Positions 1-11,496 of a DNA stretch of 64,000 nt are shown piece after piece (position 1 is the stretch's first letter; the number at the start of each line of letters is the position of its first letter). The stretch is from positions 25,404 through 89,403 of the forward strand of contig CBFFRP010000318.1 of the NCBI GenBank assembly GCA_965644295.1, in the 5' to 3' direction. The position numbers were made by a program, and so were the translations under genes. The notes under the pieces were generated by a model. It was not told where the DNA came from. It saw only the letters and a program-made list of their open reading frames with translations, and did not search any database. The stretch is from Paraphysomonas bandaiensis. Lineage: Eukaryota > Chrysophyceae.

Positions 1-3000
1 ATTTCAAAAATCCTGACACAGATCGGCACACGAATGAGTGTCTACTGGTAGCCACCGACGAGAAACTCTCAGCCGACTCGAAATCTTGCAGAGTATCTTC
101 TGTCATACCCACACCAACGCAATCAATAGTGAGGTCGCTCAAATTATTTTTCACCCATGCATAAATCCGCTCATACAACAGTTCAAACCTCTTATCTTCA
201 TCCAATACTAATTCACAATTGCTGTCTAGAGTTGCTTCAAGATCTGTGGTAGACTCACCACGGCCAAGCGGAGATGCCTTTGTGTCAAAAAAAGCCTTTA
301 GTAGCTGCCGAGATGCCTCATACGGTTCCAACACATTAGCCAAATGACATGAAACCAAAAACTGGGATTGGATAACCTGCTCGTTTCGTTGCAAAAATTC
401 CGTAATTACTTTCGTCTTACCAGTTCCTTTCCCACCAACAATAACACATTTATTGGATGGTAAAATACTTTTTTGTGACCCAGAAGTGGTATAGCATTCA
501 TCTAACATACAAACTTCTTGGGTGTCAGAGTTTTCAACGCCATTAATGTACAAACTGAATGATTTTTGAAGGATTGCCATCTCTTCATCACGACCCACAA
601 AACAACCCCCACGACGTCCAGTACTCAAGAGTGCAGCCACCTCTTCCACTGTTACATAGGCCTTCGGATTTTTCCGTAGGTGCTGGAGCGAGTACACCTG
701 AACAGGGGAGTCGTAGCCTTTTGCGTTCAACTTAGGGAGTTTATCGAATATGAAATCGCTATTCACGCCTAGATACACATCACAACTAACAATTATTTGA
801 CTGTTTCGACACAATCCCATCAGTCGTGCTGCGAGATTCACACTGGAACCCATCATACAGTACTCCTTTCGACTTGTGCTCCCGACATATCCACAGTAAA
901 CCATTCCCTTGGAGACTCCAATACGACACACAATGTCATGAGCCTGGAGTTTGTTGCGGATAAGCACTGAGGCATAAACCCCCCTTAGGTCATCAGAGAG
1001 AGAGCTAAATCCGGGCACTCCGAAGGAGCATATAACAACACAGCCCTTGTCGTCAACAACATACTGCCGCAGTGCCCCACCAAGCTTCTGGAGAACCACA
1101 AGAATCTCTTCAATAGCTTTCTGTGGTTTTTCTATTTCCCCTTTATCGAACTCGTCATCCAGATTCATTATCTGAATAAACATCGTCACCACTACTCTCA
1201 GCTCAGCTAAATGTCCTGACGAATTGTGTACAATTGCTCCACGAGCGGACTCATGAACATATCGCTCTAACATCTTCCGATACTCATCTGCACTAGAGGG
1301 GCTGAGCTTCGTCAAGTGTGGGCCACTCGGACGAAACTCTATGCTATGCAAGCGGGAAGATCCTGACTCACTACACGTCTCTGCCTGCGAACCACGTGTA
1401 CGAAATGTATCTTCCTCTTCGGAGAGCCTGTCGTCAAATTTGTGCACCGCGTCGCAGAAACGTTTTTTACATGTATTATCCAGAAAGTGGAAGCCTGTCG
1501 TATTCTCAAATTTTGATGAGGATATTGCATAATCTGAAGTAGTGCTTTTGGTACTACCCGTGTAGGTATTATGGGTATTGTCAATTACATCCCTTGCTGA
1601 CACAACGAACTTATCCGATGACGACGGGGATCCCGTCTGTCCACCCTTGAAGAATGAGAAAGCCGTAGATATAGACGTGGGGGTTACTCCTGTGCTTGAG
1701 TCTACTGATCCATCACAGCCAGAGCTGTCCCCTTCATTGTCAAAGAATACCTTCGCACTTCGCCTGGAAGGGGACAAATTCTCCAGTGTTTGCACGAATT
1801 GCATCGCCGTTGTGACTAATGACAAATTTCGCGACTTTGGTGATTCTGTACCTAAGATTTTGTGGGCTTTATGTACATATGTTATACGAAAAGACCCGTT
1901 CGGCAGAGCCTGTCCAGTGCAACTGTACTTGACATACTCGTAGGCTGATTTCGAAAGACACAACTCCCCTGTCTTTGCCGCCGACTCCGCAGTCGAGAGC
2001 TCTCGTAGCTGAGGACCAGCAATCAAAAACTCCATCCTGTTCTCATTTCCCAAAGACATGCAGTGCAATTCTCCAGCGCTCATACCACAGTGCAGACGAA
2101 GGCGTATCGTGTGTCCACCTACCATTTCCTCGTACCGTCCGCAGTTGTCATTGAGCATTTCCAACACGCACTTAGTGGCCTTGTAAACTACATTCTGGCG
2201 GGCAGTTTCATCAGTATTTATGGGAGCGGTCCACACGACAAGCACAGCATCACCACAGAACTTCACCACATCTCCCCCATGCTGCTTAAACTTTCCCAGT
2301 AAATAGGTGAAAAAATGGCTATATAAGAAAGCATTAAATAAGTAGTTCTAAGCGATAGAATTTCATTACTTGATGTGATGCTTTAATTGCTCCACACTCA
2401 GCTTAGACGACAGCTTTGTGAATCCGGATATATCCGCTAAAACAACAGCAGCAAACAGCTTCTCTGACCATGCAGTACACTCCTTGTTCTCTTGACTATA
2501 AAGATATACACATATATCAGTATATACACTCATATCAGTATACACACATATATCAGTATATATACATACACATCAGTATACACACATATATATATCAGTA
2601 TATACATACATATCAGTATATACACACATATCAGTATACACACATATATCAGTATATATACAGACATATATCAGTATACATACACTCATATCAGGTTATA
2701 CACACTCATATCAGTATATATACATACATATCAGTATACACACATATATATATCAGTATATACATACATATCAGTATATACACACATATCAGTATACACA
2801 CACACATGTCAGTATATATACAGACATATATCAGTATACATACACTCATATCAGGTTATACACACTCATATCAGTATATATACACATATCAGTATATATA
2901 CACACATATATCAGTGTACATACATATATCAGGATATACACACATATCAGTATATACACACAAACATATCAGGATATACACACATATATCAGTATATATA

Positions 3001-3707
3001 CGCACATATATCAGTATATATACACATATCAGTATACATATATATCAGTATATACACAAACATATCAGGATATACACACATATAAGTATACATATATATC
3101 AGTATATACACATATCAGTATACATATATATCAGAATATATACACACCCATATCAGGATATACACACTTATATCAGTATACATATATATCAGTATATACA
3201 CAAACATATCAGGATATACACACATATAGGTATACATATATATCAGAATATATACGCACATATATCAGTATATATACACATATAGGTATACATATATATC
3301 AGAATATATACGCACATATATCAGTATATATACACACATATCACTATATATACACATATCAGTATACATATATATCAGTATATACACAAACATATCAGGA
3401 TATACACACATATAAGTATACATATATATCAGTATATACACATATAAGTATACATATATATCAGAATATATACACACCCATATCAGGATATACACACACA
3501 TATCACTATATATACACATATCAGTATACACATATATCAGTATATACACTGGCGGGCTGTTTATCCCAATATTGATAGTTACCTTCGTTTGAGTAATAAT
3601 CGCTGGGTTATAGTAGGCGTAAGTGACCGATACTCAGTGACCAGCGCCACTGCAGAGTCTGATGTACACTCTGCAGTAGATACTCTCAGAGATGATTGAT
3701 CGCTCAT
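1..3707 (-). CDS. Soluble-type adenylyl cyclase, ADCY10-like (5' part; runs off window)
   Basis: Class III cyclase predicted to make cAMP from ATP in the cytosol. Exons: 3583-3707, 2370-2495 and 2318 to beyond 1, giving at least 856 residues; intron phases match. The first catalytic domain carries LADISGFT and FCGDAVLVVW, which supply the two metal-binding aspartates. The second has GVSKGMVYCGYVG and MGSSVNLAARLM, close to the C2 domain of mammalian soluble cyclase. It is followed by FVGRDEE and a Walker A motif, GGKGTGKT (about 424-447), so the order is C1-C2-NTPase as in ADCY10. The start is the ATG at 3705-3707. Exon 1 ends in AG and joins exon 2 at TCAAGAG, making an in-frame Ser. A Ser/Thr-rich linker of about 150 residues separates the cyclase domains. 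Known family members respond to bicarbonate or calcium; this is not shown here. The C-terminus is missing. Confidence 0.85.
2319..2369 (-). other. Intron 2 of the cyclase gene (51 nt)
   Basis: Donor GTAATG and acceptor TATAG. Splicing joins ...LKHHI to NHFFTYLLGKFKQHGGDVVKF in phase 2, restoring the conserved cyclase block before the second metal aspartate. It shows the usual intron size in this genome. Confidence 0.8.
2496..3582 (-). repeat. ATATCAGTATATACACAC-type satellite filling intron 1 of the cyclase gene
   Basis: From about 2505 to 3549 the sequence is an imperfect tandem array of roughly 16-20 bp units built from ATATCAGTATA and TACACACA. Higher-order duplications are visible; for example the stretch near 2640-2720 recurs near 2800-2880. 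The array gives long false ORFs rich in Tyr, Ile, His and Ser in several frames. Donor AG|GTAACT (3581-3582) and acceptor TATAG (2496-2497) flank it on the minus strand, and the flanking cyclase exons join in phase. I therefore call it intronic. Confidence 0.8.
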
Positions 3708-3839
3708 CCCGGCTGCATGTTGATACCTTCTGTTACTTTAAACAAACAGAGAAAGAAGTGATGTTAACATATCACTCCATTGAGAGACTCTGATTTATTA
3801 TGGATGGCTCTATCAGATATATATGTATATGTATGTATG

Positions 3840-3871
<32 letters not shown>

Positions 3872-4557
3872 TATGATAATCCTGCCTATATACTATACAT
3901 ACATACATATCCATAGACATGTATACAGATATACATGCATATTACAGGGACGGACAACGTACTCCGTTTGTACACTTCTCTCTCTGTCCTCTAGTACGAC
4001 TTCAAGGAATACGACATATGCCTCCGAGGAACGCGGCATCGTACGCCAATCTTCTTGTAATTATGTAGGAATTCCTACGAAGTTATATACTCCATATAAG
4101 AACTCCTAGGAATTCTATATACCAGATATACCAACACATACATATACAGCGTATACGGTATACGTATACATAGATCATCATACGGCTACAGAGTAGTGTA
4201 TACTGTAATTGGCATGTATGCATATACATAGACGTATCTCTCCTCTATACTCCACAGCTCTAACTATGTATGTATGTATGTAGGTCTTGAGCATGATGTG
4301 TCTCCTCTTCACCAATTCACAAGCAGTACAACCATATCACAACCAACTAAATTATTTCAATGCAATCTTAGTCCCGATACTAGTATACAACAATACATTC
4401 TTTCCTTGCATTGGAATAGAAGTCATTCCACTGCTCGATCCAACGATTTGATTTGATTGACAAGCTATACATCTCACATCTCATCATTAACATCTGCTCA
4501 TAATAAAGACTTTAGAATCAGATATCACCAACACATTTATATCACCAACATTCATCG
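3708..4557. other. Intergenic, simple repeats
   Basis: Holds a (TATG)n tract around 3826-3875 and a second short one near 4267-4282. Palindromic AGGAATTCCT-type sequences occur at about 4068-4117. This is the divergent upstream region of the cyclase gene and the small ORF that follows. No gene seen. Confidence 0.5.
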
Positions 4558-4824
4558 ATGAATTCTGAATCCATTCTTCGTCTTGCTGCCGCCTCAGATC
4601 CGTTTCGACAAGAGACTAATTCGTTGAGAAGAATCACAGTGAGAGAAATGGAAGAGCAAAAAATGCGAGGTGAAAAAATATGTCTCTGGCGTAAGAATTC
4701 TCATCGCCAAGAAGCATCTGCGGTCCCGGATTCGGATGATGAGCCTTTGTATGCAGAATCAGATGCTGCATATGTTGGGACAAGTTCATGTATTTCCACT
4801 GCATCTTCTACTGAGAGTGAATAA
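4558..4824 (+). CDS. Small hypothetical protein, 88 aa
   Basis: I do not recognise this protein. It is an intact ATG-to-TAA frame of 88 codons with a basic N-terminal half (LRRITVREMEEQKMRG) and an acidic, Ser/Thr-rich tail (PDSDDEPLYAESD, then a run of Ser/Thr ending in ESE). No signal peptide, membrane segment or known motif is visible. The composition looks like a disordered protein rather than chance AT-rich DNA, and the ATG follows a T-poor CACCAACATTCATCG leader. It stands between the cyclase gene and the ankyrin gene. No intron is needed. It could be a chance ORF. Confidence 0.4.
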   Translation: MNSESILRLAAASDPFRQETNSLRRITVREMEEQKMRGEKICLWRKNSHRQEASAVPDSDDEPLYAESDAAYVGTSSCISTASSTESE

Positions 4825-5526
4825 ATTGCAGTTGACGAGGAAGGCATGAATTGCCGGATATATCCAATGTATAAATTTTTCGTGGTAGATACCAAAGTGT
4901 GTTTTTCTATTTGAGGATGCTATAGCATAGGATACCTTTTGATGTTGTTGAACGAATAGGGTCGCTGATCGATATATATGATTGTTTTTTTTCAGAGTCA
5001 TCATTTATGAAATGAATATAATCAAGTCATTTAATCAGGACTAATAATCAAGTATTGTTGAATATACTTTAGTGTGATTTGCTTAAAAACTGTAGCAAGT
5101 ACAAAAACTGTACCAAGTAGTAACAGTGTTTCAAAAAAGCTGGAAAAGCACGAGACACGCCCACAGGTCAATAGTCTTACAATGGGAAATATTATTCATG
5201 CCATTGTCATTCGTTGGTACAAGAATACCAGCACTCTATATTAGCAGCCGACATGGCGCAGGCAGGTTGACTTTGTCATCGTGCTGGTTTATTATTATAT
5301 AAATACATGATACATAGAAAAGAAAATAGTTCTGTCAAAAAGATCAAAAAACACGACGCGATATATATAATCATGAGATTGATATCATTATACGAATCTG
5401 TACAAAGGGTCCATAGGACGAAGCATAGTAGCAAGTTCATCCACCCCATAAGCATAGAGCATAGAGGCCCCATTAAACAAAGCTAGATCACCAAGTTCAA
5501 CAAATATACACACATAGCATGAGTAC
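4825..5526. other. Intergenic, nothing recognised
   Basis: AT-rich sequence. A 65-codon hydrophobic frame on the minus strand (5276-5473) uses ATG but has no family resemblance, so I do not call it. It probably includes the 3' ends of the two convergent neighbours. Confidence 0.4.
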
Positions 5527-7185
5527 TCAATATTGTATACACCTTGGACATAGTGGGTTCTGCGAACGAATCCACTTCAGAATATCCAAGTGGCCACCAC
5601 AAACAGCAGTAAGTGTGCAAGATTCTTCATCCCATGGACAAGGAGGATCCTGTGTACGAAGCCACTTCAGAACATCCAAGTGGTCATCACCAGCAGCCTC
5701 AAAGCAAGTGTGTTCATCCCATGGACATGGAGGGTTCTGTGAACGAAGCCACTTCAGAACATTCAAGTGACCACATCTAGCAGCAGCTTCGCAAGTACTC
5801 TTACCCCATGGACATGGAGGATCTTGTGAACGAAGCCACTTCAGAACATCCAACTGGTCATCACCAGCAGCCTCAATGCAAGTGTTCTTACCCCAAGGAC
5901 ATGGAGGGTTCTGTAAACGAACCCACTTCAGAACATTCAAGTGACCACCTCTAGCAGCAGCTCCACAAGTGTATTCATTCCATGGACATGGAGGATCCTG
6001 TGAACGAACCCACTTTAAAACATCCAAGTGGCCACCACCAGCAGCCTCAATGCAAGTGCTCTCACCCCATGGACATGGAGGGTGTTGTGTACGAAGCCAC
6101 TTCAGAACATCCAAGTGGCCACCACCAGCAGCCTCACAGCATGCAAATACACCCCATGGACATGGAGGATCCTGTGAACGAAGCCACTTCAGAACATCCA
6201 AGTGGCCACCACAAACAGCAGCTTCACAAGTTCTCTCACCCCATGGACATGGAGGGTCCTGTGAACGAAGCCACTTCAGAACATCCAAGTGGTCATCACC
6301 AGCAGCCTCAATGCAAGTGCTCTCACCCCATGGACATGGAGGATCCTGTGTACGAAGCCACTTCAGAACATCCAAGTGGCCACCTCTAGCAGCAGCTTCA
6401 CAAGTTCTCTCACCCCATGGACATGGAGGATCCTGTGAACGAAGCCACTTCAGTACATTCAATTGACCACCTCTAGCAGCAGCCGCACTGCATGCGAATT
6501 CACCCCATGGACATTGAGGGTCCTGTGAACGAACCCACTTTAAAATATCCAAGTGGTCACCACCAGCAGCCTCAATGCAAGTGCTCTCACCCCATGGACA
6601 TGGGGGATCCTGTGAACGGAGCCACTTCAGAACATCCAAGTGGCCACCGCCAGCAGCCGCACTGCATGCGAATTCACCCCATGGACATGGAGGATCCTGT
6701 GAACGAAGCCACTTCAGTACATCTAAGCGTCCACCACCAACAGCAGCTTCGCAAGTGCTCTTACCCCATGGACATGGAGGGTCCCGTGAACGAACCCACT
6801 TCAGAACATCCAAGTGGCCACCACCTGCAGCAGAAAAACAAGTGGCTTCACTCAATAAATATATGTGAATAGGGTCCTGCATATGTGGAGGTGTATACAT
6901 AAGGCTTATGATGTATTTCATCTGCTGTAGTCTGCCGTATAGAGCACATGTATTCATCATCAGTATGTGTGGGCAGCCCACAGACAGAGCCCATGAGACC
7001 ATTGAGTCCGTCATACAGTAGTGAGATGCATGTGACTGTACTCTCCTCCTATCAGTCATATCGTGAAATCTCTTACAAGTCATGAGCACAGGAAGGAGAG
7101 CCGTGTGTGGGATCATAGAGATGAGCAGACGCAACACATCATCATTAAGAACAGATACATGCGACATATACGAACACTGACTCAT
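5527..7185 (-). CDS. F-box-like / ankyrin-type repeat protein, 552 aa
   Basis: Single-exon frame from the ATG at 7185. Residues about 10-45 (LNDDVLRLLISMIPHTALLP followed by TCKRFHD) resemble an F-box-like helix. From about residue 115 to the end there are 14-15 tandem units of 29 residues with core GGHLDVLKWLRSQDPPCPWG and a TCxEAA tail. This is the CPW variant of the ankyrin repeat common in protists and large algal viruses. Such proteins usually bind partner proteins, and with an F-box they could act as ubiquitin-ligase adaptors; that role is inference. The repeats are nearly identical at DNA level (87-bp period), pointing to recent duplication or gene conversion. Long open frames on the opposite strand are by-products of this repetition. 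The last unit is degenerate (CPRCIQY). Confidence 0.85.
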   Translation of the reverse strand: MSQCSYMSHVSVLNDDVLRLLISMIPHTALLPVLMTCKRFHDMTDRRRVQSHASHYCMTDSMVSWALSVGCPHILMMNTCALYGRLQQMKYIISLMYTPPHMQDPIHIYLLSEATCFSAAGGGHLDVLKWVRSRDPPCPWGKSTCEAAVGGGRLDVLKWLRSQDPPCPWGEFACSAAAGGGHLDVLKWLRSQDPPCPWGESTCIEAAGGDHLDILKWVRSQDPQCPWGEFACSAAAARGGQLNVLKWLRSQDPPCPWGERTCEAAARGGHLDVLKWLRTQDPPCPWGESTCIEAAGDDHLDVLKWLRSQDPPCPWGERTCEAAVCGGHLDVLKWLRSQDPPCPWGVFACCEAAGGGHLDVLKWLRTQHPPCPWGESTCIEAAGGGHLDVLKWVRSQDPPCPWNEYTCGAAARGGHLNVLKWVRLQNPPCPWGKNTCIEAAGDDQLDVLKWLRSQDPPCPWGKSTCEAAARCGHLNVLKWLRSQNPPCPWDEHTCFEAAGDDHLDVLKWLRTQDPPCPWDEESCTLTAVCGGHLDILKWIRSQNPLCPRCIQY

Positions 7186-7852
7186 AGTTTATATGAGACT
7201 AATAGAGTGGTAATACAGCAGATGATAATGAGATCATTATGGCATAAATGCTGTGTGCTATTCCATTAATCATCGAGCCAGCAGTGCAGGCAGTGCCTCG
7301 CGATTGCCATGATAGCAACGAGTCACAAGTGTGTCCATCATAGACATTTTTAGTAGGAATCCTACCACCTTGTTACTTTTTTACTGGAAACCTGTCAGAT
7401 TCAGTAGTTTTTAGCTAATTTTGGAATAAATTCGACACGATTTCTGGATTTCTAATAAAAAATCTCACGAAAAGCCTTCATTTCATACCAATATTGTCGT
7501 CCCTGTTGTGATAGGATAATACAATGTATATAAGGTGTTTGTATCTACTGCTGTATATGGATATATCCACAGGCCTACCTCTGTACAGTAGTTTGTATAT
7601 GTAACTCCGGCAGTAGTATATCCCCACACCTCACCATATACAACACCCAACACACCCAGCACAGCACAGCACAGCATGGAGATATGAGCCCAAACACATA
7701 CACACACTCCCATAATTTGATCCTAACTTACTATCCACACCTTCATATACATACCTATACATCATTTCCTTCAATTGCATGTATCACTGCATGCCCTAAC
7801 CACAAGAGGGTCACTCTAATACATCATCTCATTATATAATTAAATAAATAAA
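7186..7852. promoter_or_regulatory. Divergent intergenic region between ankyrin and kinase genes
   Basis: 667 bp shared upstream region. At 7345-7480 it has a cluster of short T5/A5-flanked boxes, including the palindrome TAGGAATCCTA and TTCTGGATTTCT. Similar clusters occur upstream of other genes in the window. An AT-rich stretch, ATTATATAATTAAATAAATA, lies directly before the kinase ATG. No ORF here is credible. Confidence 0.4.
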
Positions 7853-10800
7853 ATGGAAACTGCATTAGAGAATAGCGTGTGGGTTATCTCACCAGAATTC
7901 GCTGGATATCTTATTAAAAGAGGATTTCATTGGAGGAAATTATGGAAAAAAAGATGGGTAGCATTACATGGATCTGAAATCGCGTATATGGCAGAAGAAC
8001 CGAATGAATCGAACTCAGATGATTTGGTTATAACGAAAGCACAGATAACATCCGCTACTTTTGTAGATAGAGAAGATATTGATGGGAATCCTCATGGATT
8101 TGCGATTCATATTAATGATGGTCAGTCACCTACTTGGTATTTGCGTGCTGAGTCGACTAGAGAGAAGAAAAGTTGGTTAATGCGACTCGGTCATGTTCAT
8201 ACCATTGTTCGATGGTTGGAAGAGTTTGAGAAAGTGAGAGTGCTTGGTGTTGGTGGCACAGGAATTGTGTACGAGCTTTTGCATAATGCCAATGGGCAGC
8301 GATATGCTATGAAAGAAATGGAGATAAAGAATAAAGCACAAATGCAAATGGCCGTCGCCGAAGCTGAAATGCTCAAAGAAATTATGGAGAACATATCTCA
8401 CCCCAATATTATGCATATAGAAAAAGTTTTTCAGGTCTGTAGTTAGTGTTGTAAATCGTAAACGTGTTTAATCACTCTGGTGGTGTGGTGCAGGTTGGAA
8501 ATAAATTCTACCTTGTATTTCCGCTGTGTACTGGGGGGGAGTTGTATGAACATGTTATTCGTCGCGGCCACTTCACCGAGTACGATGCTGCTAAGCTAAT
8601 GCGTGACCTCGTATCAGCTCTAAATGAGCTTCACAAACATGATATACTTCACCTGGATATCAAGCCTGAAAATATACTCTTTGAGACTGATGCTGAGGAT
8701 GCCCGAATAAAGATAACTGATTTCGGTCTGTCCAAGGTCAGTTTTCCTCAAAGTGCTCGTCATTCGTCGTTGTGCTACTGTGGACATTTATTCCTGAGTA
8801 ACTTTTATCTTAGGTTTTTCATCACACCGCTGCGTCAACAACTCAGCCGGGAAGTAACCCCACAATGGAACTGCTTAATGAGAAACTCAGAGCTTTTCAG
8901 GTCTGTTATTCTCCCCCATGTAATCAAACTTACATTCGTGTTGCGAGAGTTTATGTTTTCTACAATCATGTTGGTTTTAATGCGATTGCTCAGGAAAGTG
9001 GCGTGTTACAGCGCGACAGATTACGTGGTACGGTCGGATACATGAGCCCGGAGCTCATTCTCGCCGGCGTTAGCTCTCGAGCTACGGATGTTTGGGCTGC
9101 TGGTGTGGTACTGTACATACTTTTATGTGGCCGCCCTCCATTTCAATCAAAATCTAATAGGTTAGACCAGAGATATTATTGTATTACATATTTCATTGGG
9201 TATATGTGCATTTGTGAAAGTATTCGACAATCAGCGAAAATCATTTATACAGCTGATGCCTATATCCGTCGTGAAGTGCCATGTGCCTACAACTTTACAT
9301 TTACGTGGTTTTTCTAACGGTTTAATTAATGTGTTGCTTCAGAGATATTTTGGAAAAAAGTGCGCGGGGAGACTATACCATGGAGGGGAAAGATTGGGAA
9401 GGTGTTTCGGCAGAAGCAAAGGACTTGGTTAGTAAGATGCTAACTGTAGATCCCGAGAAAAGAATTACCACTTCAGGTATTGCTTGTTATTTTTTACATC
9501 TTATGTACGTGGAGTACATCGTACATTTGAATGAGAACCATTTTAAAGACATATTGCAGAGATATTGGCACACCCATGGATATGTATGGTCAGTGCGGAC
9601 AACAAAGCCTCGACTTTAGGAACCCCCCAGAGAGAGGCTGTAGCTAGGCGTGAGTCAGCTTCAACGACAAACCTAAACTCCGCCCTGAGAGCTCTCTCTG
9701 GGCATGTCAACGATCGCAAGCTCGAGAAGATGGCTACTAATTTCACTCGCCTAGTGTCTTTGCTGCAACAAGATGACAAGGGCGGGAGACAGAAACTTGT
9801 GAAGATGCTAAACCACCCGGACGATGAAAGTGGTGATGATTCTTCAGATAACTCTGAGATGAGCCCGATCATCAATACAGAGATTCGAGATGCTCTCATA
9901 CATGTGTTTAGAGAGTTAGGCGAGTAGATATGTCTCTTCTGTAACTTGTTGTTATGAAATGTGTTCTATTCTGACAGGAGGTGCAGACAACGGTGGGAAA
10001 TTGACGATAGAGCAATTTACTCAGGTGCTAACCCATTTTGGATACGGGGGAAAGGATGGACTGGCCGGTGGTGGAGCCATTATGCTCATATGCAGGTTCA
10101 TAGACAGGTTGGTCTTTGTTCAGTGTCTATCATGCAATTTGGTCAATTTAATACTATCTATACGAATACTGTGTGCAGTGACGGCGACGGTCTAATATCA
10201 GCTGAAGATATATTCCTCGCAGAGGTATGTATGTAGTGTTGGGTATCATCAGTTGATTTATGGACGTCTGCATGGGTTGTTTAGGCTCGTATTCTTCAAC
10301 GGAGCCCAAATTTTCTCCGGGCAATATTCCGGGTATATACCGAGGCTGTGTGGTATCCTGGACGGCAACTTAATCACATGAGCATGCAACGAACTCCTGC
10401 CAAAAATCCTGCTCGTACAGGGTGAGATCAAAATGCATGTCAAACTTTTCATGTTTTGTTTTCTCTGTGCTTTCTGTCCGTATGCTTGCCAGGTAGTTGT
10501 CTAAGTGATACATACCCATATAGAATATTGAATGACTCATCTATCGAAAATCTTGATCTGGTGGAGCCCCCAAAATATATAACCGGTATACTTTGACGAT
10601 TAAAAGTGTTATAATGACCTTAAGGCGTCTTCAATGCAGGACGCAATGTGGCATCTGTGTTTGAGCGATTAGGGTATAACCCTGATGCCGGAGTAAAGCT
10701 GTTTGGTGCACTTTGCGAAGCGCTAGCACGACGACGGGCAGGGGTAAAGCGAAGTGTATCTACTCATGCGGACAAAGATGGGGCAGAGGGTGTTCCACCT

Positions 10801-11496
10801 TCTCCGCCCACATCGCCAAGTGCGCCCAAACCAGGTTGACGTGTGATTGATGTTATTGTAAATAGATTTTACAATTTTTTAGTTGCACGAAATGCGGCCC
10901 TCTCTGCACTCGTTGGCGGGATATCTGATACGATGGCAGCGATGACAATGTCTGGTCGCGGTTCAGGTGGTGCTCTTAAATCTGCTGGTACCCCTGCTAC
11001 CCCTCCACCCCCTGGACCGGAAGAGGAAAATGTTAGTGGTGCCGAAGGGCAACTCGATGCAAGTAGAAATTATCGCATGGATGTGCAAGACTTTATGGAG
11101 TAAGTCGGTTGTTAGTTTTGTCAGTCACACGAGTCACGTTTCAATTTTGTAGTGCGGCCGAGATCGACGACGTGCTCATACAGGTGTGTTTCGCACAGAC
11201 ACTGTTTGCATATATGTAGTATTTGTTGTCATATGTCGAAATATGAAACGTGCCATCTAATTTCATATCCGTAGGTTATGCAAATGAAACCACGATCTCG
11301 AATGAAGAAGTTAATGCAAGCAACAGTTGCACAAAGGAATTCGGAGATGTCGACCCATGGAAACAGTGATGTTAGTGGCACTACTCCACCTGCTCGCAAT
11401 AGGTCGTCATCTGCGGAATCCGAATCATCATTTATCGGCGAGCAATTGACTTTGGAGTTTAAGAAAGCATTGGCACAACGGCGCCCCTCAGGCTGA
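7853..11496 (+). CDS. PH domain / CaMK-like protein kinase / EF-hand protein, 869 aa
   Basis: Fourteen exons: 7853-8434, 8494-8736, 8814-8900, 8994-9160, 9343-9476, 9560-9919, 9981-10107, 10179-10224, 10285-10421, 10524-10585, 10640-10834, 10883-11099, 11153-11183, 11275-11496. All phases agree and the total is 2610 nt. Residues about 19-115 form a PH domain (GYLIKRGFHWRKLWKKRW), suggesting phosphoinositide or membrane binding. The Ser/Thr kinase domain follows: glycine loop GVGGTGIV, lysine in YAMKEM, catalytic loop HLDIKPEN, DFGLSK, and GYMSPEL in the APE position. HLD in place of HRD is typical of the MLCK/DAPK-type CaMK branch. Downstream are EF-hand-like loops GADNGGKLTIEQ (degenerate) and DSDGDGLISAED (canonical), so calcium control is likely. 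The C-terminal 300 residues are low-complexity with no known domain. The sixth intron appears to use a GC donor. Confidence 0.85.
9920..9980 (+). other. Probable GC-AG intron in the kinase gene
   Basis: No GT donor keeps the frame here. The donor TTAG|GCGAGT matches the GC-donor consensus, and acceptor GAG| at 9979-9980 joins FREL to GADNGGKLTIEQF with exact EF-hand spacing. The alternative acceptor CAG at 9976-9977 adds one residue. Confidence 0.55.

Noticed and set aside
2470-3549. Long frames rich in Tyr/Ile/His/Ser in the ATATCAG array, both strands
   Set aside because: The repeat unit lacks stops in several frames; the region is intronic on the exon model, and the peptides are pure repeat translation.
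5276-5473. 65-codon hydrophobic minus-strand frame downstream of the ankyrin gene
   Set aside because: One possible membrane helix only, in 3' flanking AT-rich DNA; chance is the simpler reading.
5519-6872. Several plus-strand frames opposite the ankyrin-type gene
   Set aside because: They are mirror products of the 87-bp repeat (SPHGHGGSCERSHFRTSKW type); the minus frame has the domain logic and a full length of 552 codons.
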